DNA from: Lindgomyces ingoldianus
Lineage: Eukaryota > Ascomycota > Dothideomycetes > Pleosporales > Lindgomycetaceae
Direction of reading: 5' to 3'
DNA length: 64,000 bases
Assembly: GCF_010093535.1 (NCBI RefSeq)
Contig: NW_022985172.1
Coordinates: forward strand, 1,064,340 to 1,128,339
The translations under genes were made by a program, and so were the position numbers. The notes under the pieces are model-generated. The model did no database searches. It was given only the letters and a program-made list of their open reading frames with translations, and had not been told where the DNA came from. Of this stretch, positions 45,647 to 57,062 are shown piece by piece (the stretch's first letter is position 1; each line of letters begins with the position of its first letter).

Positions 45647-46224
45647 TGTAAGGCCGAGATGGTGCTTACGTGCGACAGGTATATATACTATTCTGTACGT
45701 AATAATTAACGTTAGTTAATTATTCACACCTTTTTAGTTGTATTAGTGTAGTAGTACAGAGCTCTGTTCTTACATAATAATTAACTAACAACAAGGACAG
45801 TTGCGCGTTTAACCTACACCTTAGACAGCTTTGCTAGTTTTTAGACTAAAACGTGAGGCGGCCTCTTCTAGCGCCACGTTGTAGCTGCTAGGAGGTCTAG
45901 TGTGTATGGCTTAGCTGGCGTGGCCACTAAGCGTTGCGTTGTGTTTATCCCGCGCCTCTAGGCCGCAGGTGGTCAGCCTCTGGCCGGTAACTGAGACATG
46001 CGCATAGGCGCCTCTGAGCTGCGGGTAGGTCATGTGACGCCTGGGACATGCGTCTGCTAAGAAGGGGGATAATGTAAGGCCAGGATGGCGCTTACGTGTA
46101 AGGCCAAGATGGTGCTTACGTGCGACGGGTATATATACTATTCTGTACGCAATAATTAACGTTAGTTAATTATTCGCACCTTTTTAGTTGTATTAGCGTA
46201 GTGGTACAGAGCTCCGTCCTTACA
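45647..46224 (+). mobile_element. Miniature LTR element (TRIM-like) of family LTR-A
   Basis: 578 bp: LTR 45647-45774 (128 bp), non-coding interior 45775-46072 (298 bp), purine tract AAGAAGGGGGATAA (46059-46072), LTR 46073-46224 (152 bp). Perfect 5-bp duplication CTAGC on both sides (45642-45646, 46225-46229). The two LTRs differ by one extra copy of a 24-bp module (TGTAAGGCC.GGATGGCGCTTACG) at the start of the 3' LTR. No coding capacity. Both LTRs contain TATATATACT. The interior is GC-rich. Confidence 0.85.
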
Positions 46225-49200
46225 CTAGCGCTAATTAAGCGCGCTAATGTTAACTAGCTATCTCTAGAAAAGCACTTGCTAAGGTAGGGCTAGAGGTAAA
46301 CATAATTAACGCTGCCGCGTTTATGCTACATGTAAGGTGTAGAGATGTTGTAATTAGACATATTAGTGTCTATAAAGTTAATTAACTAATTAAGAACTGC
46401 TAAGCACCTATAATAGTTAATTCTAAAAATAAGCTCTAACAGCTAATGCTTAAGAAGTTACTATCCCCTGCGTACGCTAGAGCTACACTAGCTTACTTCT
46501 TAAAAAGAGACTTAGATAAACTGCTGCTGCACTAACCTAGTGTTAACTATAATATTAAGCTAATAGTAAAAAACACTTTATTAAGCAGCCTGCTATATAG
46601 CATGTCTCTAGAGCAGCTTAGGCTAGTTAAGGACTATCTAAACAACTACCTGCAACATAGATTTATTATGCACAGTAACACTAGCTACGCTTCTCTAGTC
46701 TTATTTACTAAGAAGCTAGAAAAAGGGTAGAGGTTCTACATAGACTATTATAAGCTTAATATAATTATAAAAAAGAACACTTACTTAATACTCTTAATCT
46801 AGAAAACGCTTACATAGCTAGCTACAGCTAAGGTCTTTACTAAGCTTAATGTATAATAGGTGTTCTATTACATCTAGCTTACTAAAGAGGTTAAGGACCT
46901 AACTACCTTCTAAACACGCTATAGTAACTATAAGTATTATATACTACTTTTTAGACTTTATAACAGCCTTATAACCTTTTAGTAATATATTAATTAGGTT
47001 CTACATAGCCTACTTAATAACTTCTGCATAGCCTACCTTAACAACATTTTAATCTACTTAGATAACCCTTTATAGTATAAGGCATATGTTACTAAAGTTC
47101 TACATTATTTATAAAACACTAGCCTATAAATTAACTTTAAAAAAAGTAAATTTATAGTTACTAAAATAAAATTTTTAAGTTTTATTATTAGCATAGACAG
47201 AATCTGCAAGGACTCTGCTAAGGTAGCTGCTGTCTAAGACTAGCCTATACTAACCTTAATTAAGAGCCTGCAGTTGTTCTTAGAGTTCTGCAACTTTTAC
47301 TGCGCCTTTCTTAAGGACTATAGTTGCATTGTACAGCTACTTATAAAGCTGCTTAAGCGTAGCGCCTAGTATCCTTTAAAAGAGCATAAGTTAGCTATGT
47401 TTAAGCGCACTAAAAACTTTATACTATTAAATAATATTCTTACACACTACTTACTAAATTATAAAACGTGTATAAAGACTAACATAAGCAACAAAGTTGT
47501 TACAGAAGTACTATTACAGCTGCAGGACAACAGCATCTAGCGCTCTATAGCGTTCTACTTTAAGACTATAAGCCTACTGCAGATAAACTATAACATATAT
47601 AATAAAAAGATGCTTATAGTTGTCTAAGGCTTATAAAAGTAGTAAGTGTAGCTAATAAGCTTATAATAAAACAAGCTATTTATAGTAATTACTAACTACT
47701 AAGCTCTTAAGTACTTTACTGTTAAGCGTAAGCTTACCTCTTACTAGATATAATAGGCTATACTAATAGTAGACTTTAACCTTACACTAACTTACTGCCT
47801 AGGCACTACTAACATTATTATAGACGCGCTGTTAAAAAAGTAAAAGAAGCTTAAAACATAAAAAAAAAAAAAATAAAGCTACTTATACACACTTTTTTTA
47901 AGCTAAAAGTAGATTAGTGTTAGTCTTATTACTTAATTACACACTAATTTATAGAGCACCTCTTTACTAAATAAGAAGCTTATAGAGCTGCTACTAATAA
48001 ATTAACTATGTAAGCTTATTAATTAGATCTTAGATGCTAATTAGAATTATAAAAGCTTATAATACTGCTATAATAAAGTATAGGATTTTAGCTTATAATA
48101 AAAGCTTAACACTAAGGGCCTACTACTAAAGAAAAGAAAGCTTGTAGTCCTAGCTATTTAGTTTCTAAGGACCTACTTTATCTATGCTATTTACATAACG
48201 CAACTTACTACACATTCTAGGACTAGAAAAATAACTAAGCTGCTGCGTAAGTAGTACTACTAGCTAAGCATAAGCTAGAATGTTAAAACTTATATTAGCG
48301 CCTATAAGGCTTATTAGTAAAGCTATATTTTTTAAAATAAAACCTTAGGGCTTTTTAAGCTACTACTAATACTTAAGTAAGCATAGTAAAATATTTTTAT
48401 AAATTTTAAGTTATTCCTACTTAATTAAGCTAGCTATAATAACATGTTTATTATAGTAGACTGTCTAAGCAAGCGCTGCTTTTTACTGCTGTGCTACAAG
48501 ACTATTACTGCTATAAGGGCTATAGACTTATACTATTGCTATATCTAGCGTGTCTATAGACCCTCTTAATTAATTGTCTTTAACTATAGACTATAGTTTA
48601 CCTCTGCATTTATAAATAAGCTTTTTGCTTTACTAGTGTTAAATAAAAGCTTTTTACACCTTACTATCCCTAGACTAACAGTAATATAGAGGTGCTAAAT
48701 TAGTATATTAACTAGTAACTATGTCTATTTATTAATTACTTCTAGGACAACTAGTTAGACTTGCTGCTCTGCATAGACTAAGCTTAAGCATCTTTACTAT
48801 ATAAGATAATAAAGTTATTACTATTTAAAATTAAGTTTAGCTATTATCTAACACACTACTAGAACTAGAAGGCATATATAAGACGCTTACTAACTGCGCT
48901 AGAGTAGATTTTACATAAAAAAGCTTAAAGCTATGCTAAGCTCTACTATAACACTATATAATAAGTAATTAAGATTATAAAGAAAAGTATTACTTAAGCT
49001 TAAAAGTAGTAAGCAGCTTAGGTAAATAAAAAATAGTGTAAGCCTAACTTTATAGTAAGTAATAAAGTATATGTAACTTTTAAGAGCTTTACTATAAGGC
49101 GCTCTAGCTAGAAGCTTAACTAGCAGATGTATAGGCCCTATTTAATTATAGGCATAAAAGGTTATTTGTACTAGCTTAAGCTCCCTCTGTACATAAGAAT

Positions 49201-49642
49201 GCACAACATCTTCTATGTAAACTGCCTACAGCAGGCAGCACTTATAACACTACTAGGTTAAGGTAAGCCTCTAAAGGAGCTAATTAAGGTTAACAGTTAC
49301 CTTAAGTAGCAGGTTTAGAACATCTTAGATAGTTACGTTTACTACAGGCGTCTCTAATACTAAGCCTTATAGGTAGGCTATAATTCTAACCTTACTTAGT
49401 ATAATGCTAACAGATTCCTTAGAGCCCTACATAAGGTAAGAGACTTCTACTAAGCATATCTTACTAAGCCTAGTCTACTAGCGCAACTAGACGCCTAGTT
49501 GCAAGCATATAAAAAAAGTAAAAATATAAAACTTATAAAAGTTAATAATTAACTTACGCTAAGGTTTTAACTAGTTTAAAAACTAATATAAAGGCGCTAA
49601 ACTACCTAGTCTTAGAGATAAGACTGCCTTAGAGGGGGGTAA

Positions 49643-49917
49643 TGTAACAGTCCTACGCAGAGAGCTCTGTCACGCGTTATATAACAAGCTGCCTGTGCAG
49701 CTAATTAGAATATAAAAGGTGCAACTAGCGCAACGCTATTAGTTTACTTAGCGCTAGTGTTCTTACTAGCGCCTTAGTGCTATAAGCACTTCTTCTGCAG
49801 AGCTGCTCTTAAAGCTCCCTTTCTCCTCTCTATCTTAGTGTAGCTAAAATAGAGCCGGCCTACTCTACCTTGCTTCCCCAGCTCTATACAGTAGTAGAGA
49901 CAGTGCTTGTCATCACA
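49643..49917 (+). repeat. Gypsy 3' LTR
   Basis: 275 bp, TGTAACAGTCC to GCTTGTCATCACA, preceded by a polypurine tract. The same LTR recurs at 58944-59218. Confidence 0.9.
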
Positions 49918-51469
49918 TCACTAACACTAGCTTATACGCAATTATTGCTGCCCCCTTTAAGACTTTTTTAAACACTTTAACTATAAAAGTTAGTAAACTA
50001 TTTATATACTTCTAAATCTTTATTTTTATAAGCACTAATTATAACCTAAGTTCTAAAGTATTACTTAGGGTTTACAACTACTAGAGCTTATTATATATAA
50101 GTAGTAGTAGTAATAAAGTGTGTAACTTTACATTAAAGCCTATTATAACTTATTATAAGTTAAAAGAAACTAATCTAGCGCTTTAAAACTCTTTTTAGAT
50201 ATTACTAAAAGTAATTACAGCATTATAAGCTACTTTAAAGTATAGTAAAAACTTTATTTTTATAATATAAGTAATTAAGTTATGTATAAAATTTTTAGCT
50301 TAGCGCTTATACACTTTTTTTTTAAAGAAGTAAAACAACCTACATTAAGTAGCTATAAAAAGTGTAATAAATAAAAAAGTATATAAATAGTAATAATCTT
50401 ATTATTTTTATAGTATTACTAAAAATAAAGTAAGTTATAGCTTTTATAGCTATTAATAACTAGCAGACAGTAGCTGCTAACAGTACACTTTTTTATATAT
50501 ATGTTAAAGTGCTTTAACTAGTCTAAACTAAGCTAATTAGTAGTCTAGCTACACTTAAAGATTATAATAACTTAATTCTAAAGTAAATTTTTCTTTTTAT
50601 ACTAGTTTAAAAAGTAGTTACTACTTTAAAAAATAATAAAAAGTAAAATAGCCTACTTTTTAGTATTAATGCCCTAGATAGCTGTTGTCTACTTCTAGTT
50701 ACCTAGCTAGACTGCTTTTAGCTGTTTTTATCTCTCTAAACTTATAATAACTACTCTAGTAGATATTTAGCTTATTATAAACTTTATTTTATTAAAGTTA
50801 TATATGTTATTATTTTAGATGCTATACTTAGCTTTAATATTCTTTATAAAGTTAAACTAGCTTTAAATTACTATAAAAATTTTATAAAAAGCTTTTTTAT
50901 AGTTATACTTACACTTAAACTTTACTTTAAGCTTTAAGTAACACTTAATAAATATATTAAGCTAGTTTATGCTAATATAGCTTATATTATGCTTAGTGTG
51001 TAAAGAATTAGCTATATTAGCTATAGCTACTAGCTAGAAGGGAAATTCTTACACATCTAGCTTAAGTATGTGCTAAATAATTACCTACTTTTTATTATTA
51101 TTTAGCTTTTATAAGTTAGCTGTATAATTAGCTTAAGAAAGTTATCTAGTGTGTTAGTTACTTATTATCTTTTAAGAGACCTTGTAGATAGCTGCAGCAT
51201 GTTGCTTAAAAAGTGTTACATTTTATTTAAAAGCTTAGAGTATAAGCTACATCTAACATTCCTTTAACACATCTAAGTAGTGTTGTTAGGAATGCATTAG
51301 TGTAAAAAGAGTAGTGTAGTAGGGTCTTAGCAAAAGTAAGCAACTTAGGTGTGTGAGCAACTTGCCTGTGAAGTACGTTAATCTTTTTTTTGTCTGCTCT
51401 GCTTGTGTTGCTCAGCCTTGTTTTTCTAGTCCAAGTCCCTCGCGCACTAGCCCTATGCGCGACCAGCTT

Positions 51470-51545
51470 GCAACATGCTGCAATTTGTTGCAAAATACTG
51501 CAAATGCTGCAACATGCTGCAATTTGCAGCAACATACTGTTCAAG
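51470..51545. repeat. TGCAA-rich degenerate repeat
   Basis: Repeated TGCAA/TTGCA motifs at roughly 10-11-bp spacing (AACATGCTGCAATTTG occurs twice). Similar in motif to the reverse complement of the 41399-41558 array. Confidence 0.6.
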
Positions 51546-51620
51546 CTTATTGCTTGTACTATGTAGCAGCTTTCGTCCAGCGTTCCTCCTGTCTTGACAG
51601 TAGGTGCGCATATCTGACAC

Positions 51621-51740
51621 CCCGACACACCGATGCGGCTGATGCCAATCCCCGACACACTGATGCGGCTGATGCCAATCCTCAACACACCAATGTGGCT
51701 GATGCCAATCCCCGACACACTGATGTGGCTAGAGAGGGGG
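51621..51740. repeat. 30-bp minisatellite, 3.7 units
   Basis: Units of CCCGACACACYGATGCGGCT followed by GATGCCAATC. The third unit differs by C-to-T and G-to-A changes only. The fourth is cut after 20 bp and runs into AGAGAGGGGG. Confidence 0.9.
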
Positions 51741-52087
51741 AACAGACGCAACTAACCATAATTTAAACATGTTTTACACAACACATGCTAGAGCAAACTG
51801 CATGCAAATTAGCATAAAGGTGCACTTACATTAGGTATACCTTTTTTGAAAAAAGAATATAAGAAACACATAAGGTAACAGAGAAACAGCGTTACTAGGG
51901 TTTATCTAAAGAAATTCTAACTAACTAGCGCGTCTAAAAGAGGAGATTCTGCTTAACTTTTCGTTCTGCAAACCTGAATATAATAAGCAGAGCAAGCTCT
52001 GCTAATAAGAGTAGTTTAATAACCAATATTTTTTATAGTAGATAAAGCACTTCTTTGTTTATGTGCAATTATCTTTAAAGTGTAGCC

Positions 52088-52377
52088 TGTAACGGCGCAG
52101 GCAAGACAATGGGTCCGAATGCGGTATGAATCTACTCAGAGGCATATGGGAGTGCGTGGGGACTCAGAGACCTGGGAATACCAATGACACCTATAGGCCT
52201 TGTACGTAGGATATCAGAAAACTACCGAGCTAGCTACGGGGGCGAGGTGCGACTAAATACATGAGGGAATAGGGGCAACTGCGGGGGACTGGGTCGAGTC
52301 ATGGTCGGGGCCGATACGGGGACCCTTCGGATAGGATCCGAGCGACCCGAGATGGAACGATTCGTAGAATCGTTACA
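52088..52377 (-). repeat. Solo LTR-C, well preserved
   Basis: 290 bp with perfect duplication TAGCC (52083-52087, 52378-52382). GC-rich, with an internal near-palindrome ACGATTCGTAGAATCGT at its right end. Confidence 0.92.
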
Positions 52378-53188
52378 TAGCCTAAACCTAGTTAAAAATC
52401 TTCTATATTATCTACTTCTACACAGTAAAAAGCCTCTCTTTTATTATATAAAGTTATATTAGTAGTTAGTGTAGTGTGTATTAGATAGTTTCTAGAGGTA
52501 TTAGTTTACTTTATAGTCTATAGTAACTTAAAGTGCTGCTTATAGGTTACTAAATAAGGCTTTATATAAAGGTTTAATAGTAAATATAGCATGTTTTAGT
52601 TCTAGCTATCCTTAACATGCTTATATAATAGCAGTGTGTAGTAAAACTTTCCTTTAAAATTCTACTTTTAGTACTTTTTATATAAGTATAAGTTTATTAA
52701 TTATTGGTTTAAAAACTTTATATAAACTCTTATTAAAGTTCTTTTATTAGCATTATATAATAGTTATTATAGTCTAGTTAGTCTAGTACTAGCTATAGTT
52801 TATATTAGTGTTAAAGTAACTGCTTAGAGTATTATATAGATACTTCTAAGTATAGCTAGAGCCTATGTTGTGCATATAGTACATACTTACATAGCTTTTT
52901 AGGATGTTTAAAAATATCTATATACTATAACAATTCTTATAAATTGTTCTATCTTAGGTTGCTTAGAACCTATCTAAAGGGTCCCTGTATTAGCCTCAAC
53001 TCTAACTTAACTCTGTCCCCTGCAGTTACTTCTATTCTTCTAAGTATTTGGTTGCACCTCTGTTTTTAGCTAGCTTAGAAGTTTTCTAATATCCTTTTGT
53101 ACAAGGCCTATAGGTGTTAATAGAATTCCTAGGTTATTAAGTCCCCACGCACTTCTATATGCCTCTAAGTAGATTCTTACCGCATTTA

Positions 53189-53389
53189 TGTAAGGCCGGA
53201 TGTCCCAGAACGGGCTAGTATGGCCTCACCTGACCTGTTTGGAGGTCATATGACCTGTGCGTCGTATATAAGCATGAATCCTGACAAGCGAGGCTTGGCA
53301 GCGATTCGTCTCTCTTACAATACACTCCTATCTTTCTCCGAAAGCTTGCTCTCAGTGCTATCCGTGCTACTTACCATCCCATCTTTACA
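53189..53389 (+). repeat. Solo LTR-B, well preserved
   Basis: 201 bp, TGTAAGGCCGGATGTCCC to CCATCTTTACA, with GTATATAAGC inside. Left flank ATTTA; on the right only TTAA separates it from LTR-A. Confidence 0.88.
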
Positions 53390-53393
53390 TTAA

Positions 53394-53546
53394 TGTAAGG
53401 CCGGGATGGCGCTTACGTATAAGGCCGAGATGGTGCTTACGTGCGACGGGTATATATACTATTCTGTACGCAATAATTAACTGTTGGTTGATTATTCACA
53501 CCTTTTTAGTTGTATTAGCGTAGTGGTACAGAGCTCCGTCCTTACA
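53394..53546 (+). repeat. Solo LTR-A, well preserved
   Basis: 153 bp, TGTAAGGCCGGGATGG to CCGTCCTTACA, with the duplicated 24-bp module as in the 3' LTR at 46073-46224. Followed by ATTTA, which matches the left flank of the neighbouring LTR-B. Confidence 0.88.
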
Positions 53547-53798
53547 ATTTAAACCTATTGTCTTGCCTACGCTATTATATATACTAAGTTTTTTAAATAT
53601 TTAACTATTAATATAAATTAATAAAGATCTAAGTTTTATTTATAGAAAAATATTATATAGTTAACTTATATAGTTATTATTATTATTTTATACTTTTTAA
53701 AATTATATAATCTTATCTACTAGAAGTCTCTTATTAATAAAAATTTTCTATAATAGTAGTTTATACAGGTTGCATTGTAGCAGATATTGTATAGGGGG

Positions 53799-53962
53799 TG
53801 TAACAATTCTCACGAATTGTTCCATCTCGGGTCGCTTAGAATCTATCCGAAGGGTCCCTGTATCAGCCCTAACCATGACTTAACCCTGTCCCCTGTAGTT
53901 ACCCCTATTCACCTAAGTATTTAGTCGCACCTCTTCTCTTAGCTAGCTTAGTAGTTTTCTAA
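53799..53962 (+). repeat. LTR-C, left part only
   Basis: Matches the first ~164 bp of LTR-C and is GC-preserved, then is interrupted by a Fot-CTTCAC element at TA. The remainder is not found at the far side of that nest. Confidence 0.75.
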
Positions 53963-54154
53963 TAACGTACTTTACAGGCAAGTTGCTTACACACCTAAGT
54001 TGCTTACTTTTGCTAAGACTTTACTAAACTACTTTTTTTACACTAATGTATTTCTAACAACACTACTTAAACACACTAAAAGAATATTAGATACAGCTTA
54101 CACTTTAAGCTTTTAAATAAGATATAAAACTTTTAAAAAAACATGCTATAGCTA

Positions 54155-55290
54155 TAACGTACCTAACAGGTTGGCCGGCCACACAGGTTAGCCGGCCACT
54201 TTTGCTAAGCCCCTACTAAAACCACCCTATTCTCTTGCAAAACAGCCTACTTTAGCCCTGTATAAAGTAATATAATATAAGATATTATTTAAAGTCTACT
54301 TTTACTACTTACTTACATATATGTAAGTTATGCCTAGTCTAATTACACTACTTATATTACCTTTAACTTAGCTTACCTTTTTTAGCGCGCACCTGCGTTT
54401 TTAGCTTCTTCCTATTACTACACGCTCTAAACTCCTTTAAAGCAGTTAGACAAGCTTTATTCTTAACTATTAAAGTCTTTTTTGCCTAAATTTGCTTTTT
54501 TTTATGTAATTTATATTACATAGCAGCTTTATTTACTACTTAAAGCTTTATAATCTTATAGCCTACTTTATTATGTTAATGCTCTAGATAACTGTTGTCT
54601 ACTTTTTATTACTTTACTATATTACTTTTAGCTATTCTTATCTTTCTAAAGCTATAATAACTACTCTAGTTAATATCTAGCTTATTATAAAGCTTAACTT
54701 ATTAAAGTTATACTTGTCTTTATTTTAGATACTATACTTAGCTTTTATGTTAGCTACTAGGCAAAACTAGCCCTAGATAACCTTTAGATCTTTATAAAGT
54801 GCTCTTTTATAATTATACTTATAATTAAACTTTATTATAAACTTAGAGCAGTGCTTAACTTATATACTAGTCTAGTTTAAGCTAACCTAGCCTAGATTAC
54901 ACTTTATAGGTAAAAAATTAGCTACATTAGCTACAGCTATAAGCTTAAAGAGAAATCTACGTGTAATAAGCTTAAGTATATACTTAACAACTACTTTTTT
55001 TTTAAGTTTAGTTAGATTTCTTAATTTAAGCTAGCATTCTACTTATAAAGGCTGTCTAGCGCGTTAATTACTTAGTGTTATATAAGAGACATTATAAATA
55101 GCTATAGTATGTTATAAAAAGAGTTTTAAGTCTTATTTAAAAGCCTAAAAAGTAAGCTGTATCTAATGTTCTTTAGAAGATTTAATCTAGTGTTGTTGTT
55201 AAGGCATTATGTAGATAGGTAGAGTTTAGTAGAGGCTTAGCAAAAGTGGCTAGCCAACCTGTGTAGCTGGCCAACCTGTTAGGTACGTTA
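54155..55290 (-). mobile_element. Fot-GGCC non-autonomous element
   Basis: 1,136 bp, same structure and internal deletion as the other copies, inserted at TA in the Fot-CTTCAC leader. Both flanks are collinear with uninterrupted copies (compare 4840-4870). Confidence 0.88.
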
Positions 55291-55623
55291 TATAAAGTTT
55301 TTTAAAAAATAATAAATAACTATAGCACTAGATAACTTTTATAAGCTAATTTTATAGCTAACTTATAAAGGCTAAGTAATAATAAGAAGTAAGTAATTAT
55401 TAAAACTATACTTAAGCTATATATGTAAGGATTTTCCCTTTAGATAGCATTTATAGCTAATATAGCTAATTCTTTGCGCACTAAGTATAATTTAGGCTAT
55501 ATTAGCATAAACTAGCTTAGTATGTTTAAGAAGTGTTATCTAAAGCTTAAAGTAACATTTAAGTGTAGTATAACTATAAAAAAGCTTTTTATAAAAGTTT
55601 TAGAGTAATTTAAAGCAGGTTTA

Positions 55624-55776
55624 TGTAAGAACAGAGCTCTGTACCACTACCCTAATACAACTAAAAAGGTGCGAATAATCAACCAACAGTTAATTATTGC
55701 GTACAGAATAGTATATATACCCGTCGCACGTAAGCACCATCTCGGCCTTACACGTAAGCGCTATCCCGGCCTTACA
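55624..55776 (-). repeat. Solo LTR-A
   Basis: 153 bp with perfect duplication GTTTA (55619-55623, 55777-55781). Carries the double 24-bp module. Well preserved inside a RIP-degraded Fot element. Confidence 0.92.
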
Positions 55777-55854
55777 GTTTAGCTTTATAGAGAATATTAA
55801 AGCTAAGTAGAGCATCTAGAATAATAACATATACAACTTTAGTAAGATAGGCTT

Positions 55855-56245
55855 TAATGTACTTTACAGGCAAGTTGCTTACACACCTAAGTTGCTTACT
55901 TTTGCTAAGACTCTACTCTAACAAAGCCTTATTAGCTACTTAAAGCTTAGTAATTTCTTATTACACTAATACTAGCTTATATGTAATTATTACTACTTTT
56001 TTAAAACTTTTTTAAATACTTTAACTATAAAAGTTAATAAACTATTTATATACTTTTAAATTTTTATTTTTATAAATATTAATTATAACCTAAGTTTTAA
56101 AGTATTACTTAAAGTTTATAACTACTAAGGCTTATTATATATAAGTAGTAGTAGTAATAAAGTGCACAACTTTATATTAAGGCTTATTATAACTTATTAT
56201 AAGTTAAAAAGAACTAATCTAGCACTTTAAAACTTTTCTTAAATA
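55855..56245 (-). mobile_element. Fot-CTTCAC 3' part, internally deleted
   Basis: Begins with the 3' inverted repeat (TAATGTACTTTACAGG) but lacks the zinc-knuckle region, jumping to the segment at ACAAAGCCTTATTAGCTACT. Interrupted at 56245 by an LTR-C. Confidence 0.75.
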
Positions 56246-57062
56246 TGTAACAGCGTAGGCAAGACAATGGGTCTAAATGCAGTAGGAATCCACTTAGAGG
56301 CATATAGAAGTGCGTGGGGACTCTAAACCTAGGAATGCTATTAACACCTATAGGCGTTGTACAAAAGAATATTAGAAAACTACTAAGCTAGCTATAAAGG
56401 CAAAGTGCAACTAAATACATAAGAGAATAGGGGTAACTGTAGAGGACTAGGTTAAGTTATAGTTAGGGCGAATACAGGGACCCTTTAAATAGAGTCTAAG
56501 CAACCTAAGATAAAATAATTTATAGAATTATTACACTACTCCCCCTTTTATAGGCTAATAGTCCTTATCTATAGTGTTTAAAAAGTATTTAAAACTACTT
56601 TAAAACTAATTTAGATAAGATATAATAAGTATAACTATCTTAACTAAAATTTTCTATTACTAAGAAATAAACTAAAAACTTAATACTAATATAATGCCTT
56701 TATTATAATGTTTTTATTTAGTAGTAACTAGGAGTATAGTTGTTGTTAATATAGTAAATTTATTATTTATAGTAATAAGTGTTTACTTACTTTACTTATA
56801 TAGTTTAGTTAATGTTATTAGTTTTTTCTTTAGCTATTATCTAAATCTCTACTTTATAGGTATTATTATGCACTTAACATTCTATAGCTTAGTCTACTAA
56901 CTAATTATAGTATTAAAGAAAATTACTATACTGCTCTACCTCTTTTCTAAAGCCTTTTTAAAAGTGTTTTAAGTTATTTACTTTTAGGCTGCCTACGCTC
57001 TTACTTACAGCCTTTAAGTTAAGTTTTCTTATTAGTTCTTTAAATTAAAAAAATATAAATAT
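56246..57062 (-). mobile_element. LTR-C retroelement: 3' LTR plus part of the interior
   Basis: The LTR is 56246-56535 (290 bp, RIP-mutated). On the minus strand the LTR is preceded by AAAAGGGGGAGTAG (56536-56549), a polypurine tract, so this is a 3' LTR with attached interior. The remaining ~510 bp are AT-rich without a recognisable domain and stop at a Fot-GGCC insertion. Confidence 0.65.

Larger units (their letters stand above)
42551..49917 (+). mobile_element. Complete Ty3/gypsy element
   Basis: 7,367 bp with 275-bp LTRs (TGTRACRGTCC to a CATCACA-like end). Left flank ACACT and right flank TCACT form a 4/5 target duplication. Degraded domains: protease near 45120-45200; reverse transcriptase ~46540-47110, with YLNNIL at 47034-47051 in place of YLDDIL; RNase H ~47380-47640; integrase ~48300-48800. 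A polypurine tract AGAGGGGGGTAA (49631-49642) precedes the 3' LTR. No chromodomain was recognised. Two short elements are nested inside it (44244-44444 and 45647-46224). Confidence 0.88.
42137..51380 (-). mobile_element. Fot-CTTCAC element split by a gypsy element
   Basis: The 3' part (42137-42550) and the 5' part (49923-51380) are collinear with a single minus-strand Fot-CTTCAC copy of ~1.87 kb. Both inverted repeats and TA ends are present. The gypsy element at 42551-49917 occupies the site between the transposase C-terminal region and its 3' end. Confidence 0.85.
51381..52004. other. GC-normal segment with two minisatellites
   Basis: Between the Fot element and a copia fragment. It contains TGCAA-rich and 30-bp repeats (listed separately). 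Its right part (51750-51880) is related to 29980-30080. The 137-residue plus-strand frame at 51353-51766 is mostly translated repeat (RHTDAADANP units) and begins inside the Fot terminal repeat, so I do not call it a gene. Confidence 0.5.
52926..53579 (+). repeat. Solo LTR-C interrupted by LTR-B and LTR-A
   Basis: Left part 52926-53188 and right part 53547-53579 make one LTR-C with duplication TATAC (52921-52925, 53580-53584). Left part begins TATAACAATTC (TG mutated to TA). The insertions inside it are listed separately. Confidence 0.88.
52005..53798 (-). mobile_element. Copia fragment (copy 3, right part), carrying nested solo LTRs
   Basis: Collinear with copia copy 1 from ~15868 to ~16725 once the LTR insertions are removed. 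It starts at the point of the element where the fragment at 28799-29230 stops. Ends at 53798 where an LTR-C begins. Confidence 0.75.
53963..55854 (+). mobile_element. Fot-CTTCAC element carrying two nested insertions
   Basis: 5' end at 53963; collinear pieces 53963-54154, 55291-55623 and 55777-55854 are separated by a Fot-GGCC element and a solo LTR-A. It stops at 55854 inside the first part of the transposase where another Fot end begins. Confidence 0.8.

Noticed and set aside
51353..51766. 137-residue plus-strand frame, with an overlapping 174-residue minus-strand frame at 51227-51751
   Set aside because: Both are translations of a Fot end plus two minisatellites. There is no independent coding evidence.
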